Shown: positions 1-9,145 of the stretch, one piece after another
How positions within the stretch are numbered: position 1 is the first letter of the stretch
Layout: every line of letters starts with the position of its first letter
NCBI RefSeq assembly: GCF_030717995.2
Contig: NZ_CP157743.1
Location: 434,001-498,000, forward strand
Origin: Methylomarinum sp. Ch1-1
GTDB taxonomy: Bacteria > Pseudomonadota > Gammaproteobacteria > Methylococcales > Methylomonadaceae
Reading direction: 5' to 3'
DNA length: 64,000 nt
The notes under the pieces: generated by a model
The model's database searches: none
What the model was told of the DNA's origin: nothing
The model's input: the letters and a program-made list of their open reading frames with translations, nothing else
Made by a program: the position numbers and the translations under genes

Positions 1-71
1 CTTATCAATTCGCAGCCGGAGGTCGCCAAGAGCAGCGCTAAAAGGTAAGGCAGTTTTTGTTTTTTACTCAT
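1..71 (-). CDS. gspD: Probable GspD secretin, N-terminal fragment cut by the window edge
   Basis: Reading the minus strand from an ATG at 69-71 gives a short basic start (MSKKQK), a hydrophobic stretch rich in Leu and Ala, and then SGCELI, which looks like an export signal with a lipoprotein-type cysteine. The rest lies outside the window. It starts 25 bases downstream of the GspC/N-like gene in a run of type II secretion genes where the outer-membrane secretin has not yet appeared, so GspD is the natural candidate. The 23 visible residues cannot prove this. Another lipoprotein is possible. Confidence 0.45.
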   Translation of the reverse strand, partial: MSKKQKLPYLLALLLATSGCELI

Positions 72-96
72 CTTTAGGTTTCTCAGGATTTAAATT

Positions 97-630
97 CTAT
101 TGTTTGGGACGGGGCGTTCTAGGCATTCTCTTGCTTGCCGACTCTGGTTTCGGCTTTCTTAACATCAGCGTTTGCCGCTTGCCTTCCCGCTCGAGTATGA
201 CGCGATCGGCCTGGATTTCCTGCAATAACCAGCCGGAAATATCGTCTCCCCGTGATTTTTTCAGATAGGTTTCATCCCTGCCCTGCTTACTGAACAACGC
301 CGTCATCTCGGATTCGACGGTATAAATCCCCACCAGAACCAAGTCTTCAATTTTATCGACCTGCTGGGAAGCATCGTCCTCTTCATCTTCAATCACTGGC
401 CGACGGCCTTCGATAAACAACGGTCTTTCCACCATATCCGTATAACTGTCCGGCGATGCCGCCGAAAACTTTATGGCCGGCAAGTTCACCTCTAATCCAT
501 CTGCTTTGCCGTTCTGTGAGTCCAGCGGCTGCGAATAATCAGGGGAACCGATAAACAACCATTCAAGCAATAAAATCACCAATAATAACAGGCATAAAGA
601 CAGCAGCAACTTGATTAGATTATGACTCAT
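97..630 (-). CDS. Type II secretion inner-membrane protein, GspC/GspN-like
   Basis: The protein has 177 residues with one N-terminal membrane segment (about residues 7-28) and a periplasmic remainder. The motif ERPLF followed by RRP, and a C-terminal stretch with VGIYTVE, GWLLQEI and ADRVILEREGK, match the homology region of GspC-like proteins, which link the inner-membrane platform to the secretin. No PDZ domain is present, so it is a short form, often annotated GspN or GspC. Its start codon overlaps the gspM stop by four bases (ATGA), so the two are translationally coupled. The acidic stretch at about residues 80-90 is the likely linker. Confidence 0.7.
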   Translation of the reverse strand: MSHNLIKLLLSLCLLLLVILLLEWLFIGSPDYSQPLDSQNGKADGLEVNLPAIKFSAASPDSYTDMVERPLFIEGRRPVIEDEEDDASQQVDKIEDLVLVGIYTVESEMTALFSKQGRDETYLKKSRGDDISGWLLQEIQADRVILEREGKRQTLMLRKPKPESASKRMPRTPRPKQ

Positions 631-1208
631 GATGGTTCCGCCCTCATGAAGCTGACGGCTTGAAAATTAACATTCAACCGGTTGCTGGGCTCTATCCTTC
701 GGGTTTTGCGGTTACGCCGCCCCCGCACCGGCCGCACGTCTATCTGATCGATAATCACAACCGGAACCGATGATTCGATCTCGTACAGCACATTGCGCAA
801 CACTTCGATGTCGCCGGACATTCTGACCTTGACGCTGATGCGGAGTAAGCCGTCCTGATGACTGCTGGGCAACACCTGAGTACTGGTCAGCTCTCCTCCC
901 GCCTGAGCTATCGCCGATTTGATGAACTTTTGCAGATCGGCCGAGGCCAACGCCACCGTATCACGATTACTGAAATAGCCTTGTGCCTGATATTGCTGTT
1001 TAATTCGTTTTATCGATTCCGCGACATCGTCCTTCCTGGCGGCGATCTGTCGATAGCGCTGCAATCTGAAAGCCAACTCCTGCTTTTCTTCATGATAAGC
1101 GAGCCCGGTTGACACCAATGGCACGATCGCGGCAAATATCACCAGCATGACCACGCACAGCAATAAACCGATCGCCATCCAACGCTGATAGGATATCTCA
1201 CTCAACAT
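627..1208 (-). CDS. gspM: Type II secretion protein GspM
   Basis: A 193-residue bitopic inner-membrane protein: a short cytoplasmic tail, one membrane segment at about residues 10-35, a helical stretch with KQELAFRLQRY, and a small periplasmic ferredoxin-like domain ending in NVNFQAVSFM. GspM pairs with GspL to anchor the GspE ATPase to the inner-membrane platform of the secretion machine. It overlaps gspL upstream by 11 bases and the GspC/N-like gene downstream by 4. The family is weakly conserved, so the call rests on topology, size and position between gspL and the GspC/N gene. Confidence 0.8.
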   Translation of the reverse strand: MLSEISYQRWMAIGLLLCVVMLVIFAAIVPLVSTGLAYHEEKQELAFRLQRYRQIAARKDDVAESIKRIKQQYQAQGYFSNRDTVALASADLQKFIKSAIAQAGGELTSTQVLPSSHQDGLLRISVKVRMSGDIEVLRNVLYEIESSVPVVIIDQIDVRPVRGRRNRKTRRIEPSNRLNVNFQAVSFMRAEPS

Positions 1209-2304
1209 CGCCTGATTCCTCCGCTGCCTGCACTTCGGCGCTGATTTGAAAACGCTCCAGACCGGTACGCCTGTCCTGGGTCAGCGGCGAAACGAAACGC
1301 GCATTCTTAAACAGCGGCGAGGCCTCCAATACCCCGATCAGGGCCGAGGCAGCCGGCGATTGCCCCTGAATCTGCAACTTGTCATTATTATATTGCAAAT
1401 GCGTCAGCCAGGTATCGTCTGGCATTAACAGACTCAGGGTATTGATTAATTCAGCCAATGACGGTGTGCTGTTTTTGATATTGATCAGCCGCTCGGTTTC
1501 ATTGACGATACCATCGATTTCCTGTTGCCGGGCCTGAACGATATGGGTATCTTTTTCCAACTGCTTTATTTGCCGCCTCAAGTCAGCGACAATTCGGCCT
1601 TCATGCCAAACAGGAAAAACCAATACGGCTATCATCAACAGCAAGGCAATGGCCGCGCTCGTCCAGGTCAGCGACTGGGTCAGTCTATTGCTGGTCGGCC
1701 TGAACTGTGGCGGTAATAAATTGTAAGGTTCCCAGTCCTGTTCAAAATCATTGGGCGCTTCGGCAAAATCCGCTACGGACGGATGTATGCCGGCATTAGT
1801 CAATTCATGATACAGACTATCAAGCCGAGCCTTGGGTGTGGCCACCAACAACACGCGGATTTGACCGTTTTCTTCCGCGCCTAACAGTTTAGCCGCAAAA
1901 TAAACTTGTTCCGCGGTGAATGGCGTGTACCTGTCCATTTCAAAGACCAATACCTGATTCAGGTTTTCTTGCGCCGCCGCCGGTAAAAACAATATTCTGC
2001 CGATGGCCTGTCGGGCATTGAGCCGAAGAATGCAGCGCGCCTTCTCCAGATCGGGATTATCCGCCTTCAGTTGCGAATACTTTGCCGTCGTTTGATCGTT
2101 TAACGGCACAGCGGCTATCGCTCGCCTTTCACCTTCGACCAAGGCGCTGAGCCGTAAAGTGTCATCCTCTACCGACAAAAACACATATCCGGACTGGTCG
2201 CTCAACCAATGCCTTAGTTTTTCCGACATCAGCATAGCCAACTCACGGCCCCACCAGCGAAAAAATCGCTTTATATCAAACTCAATATTGCTGTCCAGAT
2301 TCAT
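1198..2304 (-). CDS. gspL: Type II secretion protein GspL with a PilN-like C-terminus
   Basis: The protein has 368 residues. The first 210 or so form a cytoplasmic actin-like domain (GRILFLPAAA, VFEMDRYTPF) that in GspL binds the N-domain of GspE. One membrane helix lies at about 213-232, followed by a coiled coil and a periplasmic domain containing the PilN-like sequence LMPDDTWLTHLQY. It spans the inner membrane and relays ATPase motion to the pseudopilus. It overlaps gspK by 23 bases and gspM by 11. An internal ATG (MSEKLRHWL, 26 codons in) is an alternative start. Confidence 0.85.
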   Translation of the reverse strand: MNLDSNIEFDIKRFFRWWGRELAMLMSEKLRHWLSDQSGYVFLSVEDDTLRLSALVEGERRAIAAVPLNDQTTAKYSQLKADNPDLEKARCILRLNARQAIGRILFLPAAAQENLNQVLVFEMDRYTPFTAEQVYFAAKLLGAEENGQIRVLLVATPKARLDSLYHELTNAGIHPSVADFAEAPNDFEQDWEPYNLLPPQFRPTSNRLTQSLTWTSAAIALLLMIAVLVFPVWHEGRIVADLRRQIKQLEKDTHIVQARQQEIDGIVNETERLINIKNSTPSLAELINTLSLLMPDDTWLTHLQYNNDKLQIQGQSPAASALIGVLEASPLFKNARFVSPLTQDRRTGLERFQISAEVQAAEESGDVE

Positions 2305-3241
2305 CTTGTACGGTCACTAATAATGGCTCCATGTCATCGCTGAACAATGAAGCTTCCTGGTATGTTTGCCGCCATTCCAGTATTTGAAAGGAAGAGGTCT
2401 GACCGGCGCCAGCCGTTGTTATGACGGTTTTAATGCCGGCCTGGTCGTCCCCCGCAATACGGGCTTGTGAAATAACGGTATAGACGCCATTATTTCCGGC
2501 AGCACGCAGAGTTTCACCGCCATCGCTCTGCGGAAATGGCGGAGGCGGCAACAGTAGGCGGGCATTGTCTATGCGCTGCTGCAGATAAGCCTCCAGCTCG
2601 GCCTGACCGAGGTTGGCGACAATCTGCAACACTTCTCTCGACGCCAATTGCAAATTCACCTGCGCCTGTCCCGAATAGAGGGTGACAAGGGGCTGCAATT
2701 GCTGATAAATCTCGTTACGCATACCTAATACCAACTGCAGCTCATCGAGCAGTTGAAATGCTTTATTGGCCGGACCATAGCTTAACCCCGCCTCCTGATA
2801 TTCCTGCTTTTCCGCACCGTTGATGTAAACCAGGTCGTCATCATCCCGCCAGTCGATGATCGCACTGACCAAGGCCTGCTGCTCAGCAAAACTTAACGGC
2901 ATGGACTGCATCAACAGTCTCAGCAGCTCTTCGTTGGCTGCGTTGATGTCGATTTTACCTTGTTCAGACAATACCCGAACGCGAATCTCGGCATCCCGAT
3001 AAGAAATTTGATAAATGCTTCCATCGGCGCGCCAACGGCTGTTTTCATCAGCCAGCGTTAACATCTGTTCGGCAACCGCAAGCCCGGTTTCGGCTGCCGC
3101 CAACAGTTCCGCTTGATCTTTAACGGCGCTGATCACCGTCGTTTCCCTGCGCATGGTCAAAGCGAAACTTCCGGCCATGATCATCAGCAGGCTCAGCACC
3201 CAGATCACGATCACCAAGGCCAGCCCGCCCTGTTTCCTCAA
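2282..3241 (-). CDS. gspK: Type II secretion minor pseudopilin GspK
   Basis: A 319-residue minor pseudopilin, the usual GspK length. The N-terminus has the short prepilin leader and hydrophobic helix (GLALVIVIWVLSLLMIMAG). As usual in GspK, the glutamate at position 5 of the mature protein is absent. The body has the GspK signature IDINAANEELLRLL, a helix-hairpin-helix-like region, and the acidic cluster DWRDDDDLVYINGAE that resembles its metal-binding site. It caps the pseudopilus tip with GspI and GspJ. It overlaps gspJ by 4 bases and gspL by 23. Confidence 0.92.
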   Translation of the reverse strand: MRKQGGLALVIVIWVLSLLMIMAGSFALTMRRETTVISAVKDQAELLAAAETGLAVAEQMLTLADENSRWRADGSIYQISYRDAEIRVRVLSEQGKIDINAANEELLRLLMQSMPLSFAEQQALVSAIIDWRDDDDLVYINGAEKQEYQEAGLSYGPANKAFQLLDELQLVLGMRNEIYQQLQPLVTLYSGQAQVNLQLASREVLQIVANLGQAELEAYLQQRIDNARLLLPPPPFPQSDGGETLRAAGNNGVYTVISQARIAGDDQAGIKTVITTAGAGQTSSFQILEWRQTYQEASLFSDDMEPLLVTVQDESGQQY

Positions 3242-3864
3242 AGCTTATCTCCTGCTGCGCCAGCCAACCTGAGAGCAAAGGTCATCTCCGGCCAGTAACT
3301 TTGATCGTCCAGCGTAATCTTTATCTTGATCAGCGCCGGCAAACTTTCTTTGTCCTGCCAGCTGTCCAGCCAAATGCCATTGCCCAAATCCTGGCTATAA
3401 TAGGACAGCTCAAACTCTCTGACATGCTCCAGCAAAACGACCTCCTCTTGTCGCCATTGGGCGTCTTCCTCGGTCGGATAAAATGGTTTCAACTTGACCA
3501 TGATCACGTCTCTGTCTCGAGGATCGATGCCGATCTCGAATAACTGCAGACCTTTATGAGCGGCGCTGACCGGTAAAACCGACACGAATTGCATCCGCTC
3601 CCGCCTCCCCTGAAAAGAAAAGCTCGGTTCTTGTTCCGAGAAATCATCCCATAGCGGTCGAATACCCGGCAGATGACGTTTAAAAAACTGATAAACCACT
3701 GCTTTCTCATTGACGCTGGCAATCTTACTTTCCCCGGCGTTCCAGCTTTCCGCGCCAATCCGCAAACTGCTGAATAGCAGCACGACCATGATGCTCAGCA
3801 GCGTCATCGCCAGCATCACCTCGATCAGGGTAAAGCCAACCGCTTTCGGTGGACGAACCGTCAC
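3238..3864 (-). CDS. gspJ: Type II secretion minor pseudopilin GspJ
   Basis: A 208-residue protein with a type IV prepilin signal: basic leader, then GFTLIEVMLAMTLL, where cleavage follows Gly and the Glu is at position 5. The conserved sequences RIGAESWNAGE and FFKRHLPGIRPLW are typical of GspJ. It forms the pseudopilus tip complex with GspI and GspK in the periplasm after processing by the prepilin peptidase, which is not encoded in this window. It overlaps gspI and gspK by 4 bases each. Confidence 0.92.
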   Translation of the reverse strand: MTVRPPKAVGFTLIEVMLAMTLLSIMVVLLFSSLRIGAESWNAGESKIASVNEKAVVYQFFKRHLPGIRPLWDDFSEQEPSFSFQGRRERMQFVSVLPVSAAHKGLQLFEIGIDPRDRDVIMVKLKPFYPTEEDAQWRQEEVVLLEHVREFELSYYSQDLGNGIWLDSWQDKESLPALIKIKITLDDQSYWPEMTFALRLAGAAGDKL

Positions 3865-4250
3865 AGCGCCGTCCCTGTTTTAACGCTGTGCAACTCGACC
3901 CGGCGGGCAGCTTGATCATCCCATTGCACGATGACATTCACCTCCATCAACGCCGCCGCGGATGATTCCGCCTGCTGCAAGCCTGGGATTTCGGCAATAC
4001 TGACGCGCCAATGATATTTTTCCGCTTCGCTACCGGAAGTTTCCCCAACGACCAACGGTGTTTCGACACCCGTTCTAGCCATCAACGACTCGGCGATCTG
4101 AGTCGCCACGGTATATTCTTCGGCGATCACGGCGGTATGAACGCCGGTGGAAAAAATATTCAGCAAAATGCCTAGAGAAATCGCCATCACCGAGAAGGCC
4201 ACCAAAATCTCCAACAGAGAAAAGCCTTTGTTACGAGCTATTGTCGTCAT
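3861..4250 (-). CDS. gspI: Type II secretion minor pseudopilin GspI
   Basis: A 129-residue minor pseudopilin with the prepilin motif KGFSLLEILVAFSVMAISLG at residues 8-27 and a short periplasmic domain (VATQIAESLMAR, YHWRVSIAEI). GspI is the core of the tip complex and interacts directly with GspJ and GspK. A 48-base gap separates it from gspH upstream, the largest gap inside the gsp block. It overlaps gspJ by 4 bases. Confidence 0.92.
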   Translation of the reverse strand: MTTIARNKGFSLLEILVAFSVMAISLGILLNIFSTGVHTAVIAEEYTVATQIAESLMARTGVETPLVVGETSGSEAEKYHWRVSIAEIPGLQQAESSAAALMEVNVIVQWDDQAARRVELHSVKTGTAL

Positions 4251-4298
4251 CGTTTACACGCTATGGTCATATGCAAACCGCTTCCACGTGCCGGCGCC

Positions 4299-4751
4299 TT
4301 AATCACTATCCATGGGGTCGATTTTGCCGCTCAACCAATTGATATCGATCCTCTGTGACAATTCCCCCCAATCCATCGTGATGCGGCCGCCGCTGGAAGA
4401 ACCGTCGGGATAAAAGCGGATCTGACCGATTTCCTCGTCCTTGAACTCGTCCTGTGCGATCACCAGGGTCAATTCGATGTCATCAGGCAACTGATAAACC
4501 TTATCGCGATTGCTGATTTGGTAGCTGTTTTCGGCCAAATTGACTGCGACCGCCACTTCCCGATGGGAAATCAATGCCTGACCGCGGGCATAGCGCAACG
4601 CCGACATCAAGTCGCGGACGGCGGCTTGCAGTTGCGAAGCTTGATTGCCGGCGCCGATATTGATCCCGATCGCCGCATAACCGAGCACGACGATCAGCAA
4701 CACGACCGTCAGCTCGATCAAGGTAAAGCCTCGGGAGCGCTCGGCCGTCAT
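4299..4751 (-). CDS. gspH: Type II secretion minor pseudopilin GspH
   Basis: I place the start at the ATG at 4751, giving about 150 residues that begin MTAERSRGFTLIELTV, a standard prepilin leader. A longer upstream reading would bury the leader inside and overlap gspG by about 100 bases. The body has the GspH features DLMSALRYARGQALISHREV and FYPDGSSSGGRI. It is a minor pseudopilin that connects the tip complex to the GspG filament. It begins one base after the gspG stop codon. Confidence 0.88.
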   Translation of the reverse strand: MTAERSRGFTLIELTVVLLIVVLGYAAIGINIGAGNQASQLQAAVRDLMSALRYARGQALISHREVAVAVNLAENSYQISNRDKVYQLPDDIELTLVIAQDEFKDEEIGQIRFYPDGSSSGGRITMDWGELSQRIDINWLSGKIDPMDSD

Positions 4752-4752
4752 G

Positions 4753-5181
4753 TTATTCCCAGCTGTTGATATCCTGATCTTCCCCCTCGCCGCCTTCCTT
4801 GCCGTCGGCGCCGTAGCTATATAAATCGAATGCGCCATGCTCGCCGGGCGATACATAATGATAATCCTCTAACCAAGGATCCTGAGGCACCTTATTTTTG
4901 CGCAGATAAGGGCCGTTCCAGCGTTTGCTGTCGGCCGGTTTTTCCACCAGCGCCGTTAGGCCCTGCTCGGAACTCGGATAACGGCCGACATCGAGTTTGT
5001 ACATATCCAAGGCCGTCGATAAGTCTTCGACTTGCACTCTGGCGGCCTTGGTTTTTGACGCGCCCATGTGCTTCATCACTTGCGGGCCGACGATGCCGGC
5101 CAGCAAGGCGATAATGCCCAGCACGACCAATAATTCCAACAAGGTAAAACCTTGTCTACGCTTGTACGTCAAATTCATCAA
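4753..5181 (-). CDS. gspG: Type II secretion major pseudopilin GspG
   Basis: A 142-residue major pseudopilin. The leader KRRQGFTLLELLVVLGIIAL is cleaved after Gly, leaving a methylated Phe and Glu5. The periplasmic part has the family sequences LDMYKLDVGRYPSSEQGL, DPWLEDYHYVSPGEHG and FDLYSYGADG, the last contributing to the structural calcium site. GspG subunits form the pseudopilus that pushes exoproteins through the secretin. It lies 11 bases after gspF. This is the most confidently recognisable pseudopilin here. Confidence 0.96.
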   Translation of the reverse strand: MMNLTYKRRQGFTLLELLVVLGIIALLAGIVGPQVMKHMGASKTKAARVQVEDLSTALDMYKLDVGRYPSSEQGLTALVEKPADSKRWNGPYLRKNKVPQDPWLEDYHYVSPGEHGAFDLYSYGADGKEGGEGEDQDINSWE

Positions 5182-5192
5182 TGAACACTCCT

Positions 5193-6410
5193 TTAAAAAG
5201 CCAAATCGTTAACACTTAAAATAGCCAATAATATCGACACGATAATCCCGGCGATCATCAATCCCAGCGTGATGATCAGCGCCGGCTCCAGCAACGCCAG
5301 CATACGCTGAATCGCCGTACGCAATTGCTTGTCATAAATGGAGGCGACCCGCAGCAGCATATCTTCCAGCCTTCCGGTTTCCTCGCCCATCTTAATCATT
5401 TGCACGGCCAGTTTGGGAAAACGTTCGCTATGCAACAAGGCTTCCGACATATTGGCGCCTTCCTTCAGACGCTGTTCGGCTTGCTCCAGCAAATCGGCAA
5501 GCACGGAATTGGAAACCGTTTCCCGGGCGCTACCCAGGGCCTTCAAAATGGAAACGCCATTACCCAACAAGGTTCCCAGCGTGCGAGTGAGGTTCGCGAT
5601 TTCCATGCTCAATATAATGTTGCCAAACAACGGCATCGATAGGAAACGGGCATCCCAGATTTTTTTTCTGGCCGGATCGGCCAGTTGCGCCTTCATGTAG
5701 CTGCTGCCGGCAATGACGATCAGCAGCAACACCCACCAATAAGACTGTAATCCCTCGGCCAGCGCCACGACAATTTGTGTCGGCAGCGGCAAAGCCTGAC
5801 CCGCACTGGCGAACATCTCGGTGAACTGCGGCACGACAAAAGTCAGCATGACGAATAACGAAGCCAGCGACATAATCAGCAAGATGGCCGGATAAATCAA
5901 CGCCGTAACCACGGTATCCTTCAATTCCCGGGCTCGCTCCAGATATTCCGCCAATCGCACCAGCACATCGCCCAGATTGCCCCCCATCTCGCCGGCGCGG
6001 ATCATATTCAGATAAAAACGCGAAAATATCCCGGCCTGCGCCTCCAAGGCGTCGGCCAGAGAGGACCCGCCTTTGACTTTCTCCAATACATGGGAAATCA
6101 GTTTGCTCAGTTTTTCATTTTCTTCCGCCAACTCAGCCAGTATCTGTAAAGAGCGGTCCAGCGGTAGGCCGGACTCCAATAAGGTCGCCAGTTCGCCGGT
6201 GAACATCGCAATTTCCTTGTGCGATAGACGCGGCGCAGCCTGCCTCAAACTGATGCCAAGAAAAGTTTTATCCCGAGCCGGCTCGATGCGAATCGGAATC
6301 AGCCCTTGATCCTGCAGCTCCGTCAGTAGACTCTGCTGATCGCTGGCGTTTCTGACGCCTTCCTCGGTATCGCCCTGACTGTTAACGACCTTATAGGAAA
6401 ACAACGGCAT
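5193..6410 (-). CDS. gspF: Type II secretion inner-membrane platform protein GspF
   Basis: A 405-residue polytopic protein, standard for GspF. It has two tandem cytoplasmic T2SSF domains with the repeated pattern FTGELATLLESGLPL and LTRTLGTLLGNGVSIL, the motif GEMGGNLGDVL near residue 140 with its twin GEETGRLEDML near 350, and three membrane segments (about 170-190, 220-240 and 375-400). It sits under the pseudopilus and converts GspE ATPase motion into pilin assembly. It follows gspE with a one-base gap and precedes gspG. Confidence 0.96.
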   Translation of the reverse strand: MPLFSYKVVNSQGDTEEGVRNASDQQSLLTELQDQGLIPIRIEPARDKTFLGISLRQAAPRLSHKEIAMFTGELATLLESGLPLDRSLQILAELAEENEKLSKLISHVLEKVKGGSSLADALEAQAGIFSRFYLNMIRAGEMGGNLGDVLVRLAEYLERARELKDTVVTALIYPAILLIMSLASLFVMLTFVVPQFTEMFASAGQALPLPTQIVVALAEGLQSYWWVLLLIVIAGSSYMKAQLADPARKKIWDARFLSMPLFGNIILSMEIANLTRTLGTLLGNGVSILKALGSARETVSNSVLADLLEQAEQRLKEGANMSEALLHSERFPKLAVQMIKMGEETGRLEDMLLRVASIYDKQLRTAIQRMLALLEPALIITLGLMIAGIIVSILLAILSVNDLAF

Positions 6411-6411
6411 C

Positions 6412-8127
6412 TCAGGACTCCGTCGTCACTCGCAGCACCTCTTCCAGCGAGGTAATGCCTTGGACCACCTTGATCAGACCGTCTTCATACATCGTCAGCA
6501 TGCCCTCCTTTATCGCCTGCTGCTGAATCACATTTTCGTCCTCATGACTCATGACTTGTTTACGTATCGCTTCCGACATCGGCAGAAACTCGATAATGGC
6601 CTGACGCCCCTTATAGCCGATGCCGCCGCAGGCCTGACAACCTTTGGCTTTGAATAAAACAATGTTCTCCGTCCCGGCATATTTACTCAGTTGCATGTCA
6701 TCGATCAACTTGGACGGTGCGGGATATTTTTCCTTGCATTGCGGACAAAGCTTTCTAACCAGCCGTTGCGCCAGGATGCCGTTGACGGTCGAACTCAGCA
6801 GATATTCTTCCACCCCCATATCCAGCAAACGCGTAATGCCGCCGGCGGCGTCGTTAGTGTGCAGCGTCGACAACACCAGGTGGCCGGTCAGAGCCGACTG
6901 CACAGCGATCTTCGCGGTTTCCAGGTCGCGCATCTCGCCAATCATGATGACATCGGGATCCTGCCTAACGATGGAGCGTAACGCCGAGGCGAACGTCAAG
7001 CCGATCTGCGGCTTGGCTTGAATCTGGTTAATGCCTTCCAACTGATATTCGACCGGATCCTCCACTGTGATGATCTTGCGTTCGGCGGTATTGAGCCTTT
7101 TCAGCGCAGTATACAGCGTCGTCGATTTACCGCTGCCGGTCGGACCGGTAATCAGAATGATGCCATGAGGCTCGGCCAATACTTCGATAAATTGTTGCGC
7201 ATGTTCGCCAGTGAATCCCAACGCGGTAAAATCCAGCACCGCCGCTTCCTTATCCAGCAGACGAATGACGACGCTTTCGCCGTACATGGTCGGAACCGTC
7301 GATACCCTGAGATCCAACTCTTTACCCAACATTTGCAACTTGATGCGGCCATCCTGAGGCAATCGGCGTTCGGCGATATTCAGCTTGGCCATGATCTTGA
7401 TACGAGACAAAACCGCCGCCGTCGACGCCACCGGCGGCGCTTCGATGTCCTGTAACACCCCATCTATGCGTAGACGGACCTTTAACACTTCTTCAAACGG
7501 TTCGATATGGATATCGGAGGCCTGCGTTTCGATGGCTTTCTGTAGAATCAAATTAACCATCTTGATCACCGGCGCCTCGCTGGCCAGGTCCTTCAGATGC
7601 TCCAGGTCCTCGCTGCCGACGTCATCGCTATCGAGATGCTCAAACGCCTGGTTCATTTGCGACTTGTCTTCGCCATACTGCACGTCCAGCGCCGCATCGA
7701 TTTCCGACAATTGGCCAACTCGGCGCTTAACCTGCTTGCCGGTCGCCAGTTGCAAGGCCTGATCGATGAAATCATCTTCAGGGTCCATCACCGCGACGGT
7801 CACGGACTGTTCGTCTTGTTCGAGGCCGATGACATGAAACTGTTTTTGAAATCTCTGCGCAACCGTTTCGGCGAAAGGGGATTCCAGCGGGTAGTCGCCG
7901 GCATTGACTCTGTCCAATTGCTGGCTTTGCACGAAACTGTCGGCGATGTCTTTTTCCGAACAAATCCCCAGTTTGATCAGCAATTGCGGCAAGGACTCAC
8001 CCGGCGCCGATTTCTGCATGCGTCTGGCCTTATGCAGCTCATTGTCGGACAGTTTGCCATGATGTTTTAACTGCGATAGGAAATCGGCATATTTATTTTC
8101 CTGCTCGGCGAGCGCTACCTGATTCAT
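6412..8127 (-). CDS. gspE: Type II secretion ATPase GspE
   Basis: A hexameric secretion ATPase of about 571 residues from the chosen ATG at 8127 (MNQVALAEQ); an ATG nine codons upstream is possible. It has an N-terminal T2SSE_N domain, the core signature SDIHIEPFEEVLKVRLRIDG, Walker A GPTGSGKST (around residue 330), an Asp box with GEMRD, the Walker B region DPDVIMIGEMRD, a His box (TGHLVLSTLHTNDA) and the tetracysteine zinc element CPQC and CQAC near the C-terminus that marks GspE. It powers the pseudopilus from the cytoplasm. Its start lies inside the 3' end of waaC, so it is coupled to the LPS genes. Confidence 0.96.
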   Translation of the reverse strand: MNQVALAEQENKYADFLSQLKHHGKLSDNELHKARRMQKSAPGESLPQLLIKLGICSEKDIADSFVQSQQLDRVNAGDYPLESPFAETVAQRFQKQFHVIGLEQDEQSVTVAVMDPEDDFIDQALQLATGKQVKRRVGQLSEIDAALDVQYGEDKSQMNQAFEHLDSDDVGSEDLEHLKDLASEAPVIKMVNLILQKAIETQASDIHIEPFEEVLKVRLRIDGVLQDIEAPPVASTAAVLSRIKIMAKLNIAERRLPQDGRIKLQMLGKELDLRVSTVPTMYGESVVIRLLDKEAAVLDFTALGFTGEHAQQFIEVLAEPHGIILITGPTGSGKSTTLYTALKRLNTAERKIITVEDPVEYQLEGINQIQAKPQIGLTFASALRSIVRQDPDVIMIGEMRDLETAKIAVQSALTGHLVLSTLHTNDAAGGITRLLDMGVEEYLLSSTVNGILAQRLVRKLCPQCKEKYPAPSKLIDDMQLSKYAGTENIVLFKAKGCQACGGIGYKGRQAIIEFLPMSEAIRKQVMSHEDENVIQQQAIKEGMLTMYEDGLIKVVQGITSLEEVLRVTTES

Positions 8128-9145
8128 CGTGATGCCTGCTGGTTTTAGTCTCAAGCAATGATTCTGCCATGGTTATCACGTCGCTTGCATTAATTTCCGC
8201 GATGGAGAAATCATTTTTGTCCAACTTGAAAGGATTGACGATTGAAGACGACTTCAGAACTCTGTTGATCGGCGTTTGATAAACCCGGCTGACCGGGGTC
8301 GGCCCGAACAGCGTGATCGACGGCCTGTTAAGCCCCCAGGCCATATGCGTCGGCCCGGTATCGTTGCCGATCACCAGATCGGCGCGATCCAGTACGGCCT
8401 TAAGATCGTTCAAATTCATGCGAGGCAATACCGTCGCCGCCGATCTTTGCGCGATCCATTCCGCCGCCTGTCGCTCCGCTTCATTGCCCCAAACAATCAG
8501 GCTATTGACGGCCAGCGCGTCGATGACTTGCAGATACTTTTGTTTCGGATAATTGCGGCTAGGCCAAGTCGAGCCGATGACGAAGACGACATTGGCCTTG
8601 TTCTCGGTAAAATAATGCGCTAACTGCGGGTCCGGGGCCTGGTAAAAAAGAAACGGTTTTTTAGCCAGAATCTGCTGCTCGGAAATGCTTATCCCTAAAG
8701 GGCGCGCGATCACTGCCGCATTCCTGTCGATGCTATTGGCGTCATAAGGAATGGCCACCGTCTGTTTATAAAACAGCGCCGCCGGTTTTTCGCGGATCGA
8801 GTGTTTATCGAAACCGGCGGTATGAGGCGACAACAATCGCGCCGTGATCGCCGATTTGATCAAGCCTTGAGCATCGATGACCCAGTCATAATGATTCCGA
8901 GCATAACGCCTGACTTTGCCGATCTCGCCGAAGAGATTGCGTTTGCGTTGTTTTAACGACTTCAGATTGACGGTCAGCACCTGATCGATATCGGGGTTGT
9001 CCCGCAGTACGCCGGCAAAGCCCTGTTCCACCACCCAGTCCAGATGAATCTCCGGCAATGCCTGTTTGACGAATTGCAAAGCCGCCATCGCATGCACGAT
9101 ATCCCCTAGCGCGGAAAGCTTGACGATCGCGACTCTCATAGCCAT
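8093..9145 (-). CDS. waaC: Lipopolysaccharide heptosyltransferase I
   Basis: A GT9-family glycosyltransferase that adds the first L-glycero-D-manno-heptose to Kdo in the LPS inner core. It starts MAMRVAIVKLSALGDIVHAM, the conserved GT9 N-terminus, and contains FVIGSTWPSRNYPK and the nucleotide-sugar site region VIGNDTGPTHMAWGL followed by LFGPTPVSRVYQT, all typical of WaaC. I chose the ATG at 9145, which overlaps the waaF stop as ATGA; the ATG at 9139 is equally possible. About 350 residues. The 3' end overlaps the start of gspE by 35 bases, an unusual LPS-to-secretion junction. Confidence 0.93.
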   Translation of the reverse strand: MAMRVAIVKLSALGDIVHAMAALQFVKQALPEIHLDWVVEQGFAGVLRDNPDIDQVLTVNLKSLKQRKRNLFGEIGKVRRYARNHYDWVIDAQGLIKSAITARLLSPHTAGFDKHSIREKPAALFYKQTVAIPYDANSIDRNAAVIARPLGISISEQQILAKKPFLFYQAPDPQLAHYFTENKANVVFVIGSTWPSRNYPKQKYLQVIDALAVNSLIVWGNEAERQAAEWIAQRSAATVLPRMNLNDLKAVLDRADLVIGNDTGPTHMAWGLNRPSITLFGPTPVSRVYQTPINRVLKSSSIVNPFKLDKNDFSIAEINASDVITMAESLLETKTSRHHDESGSARRAGK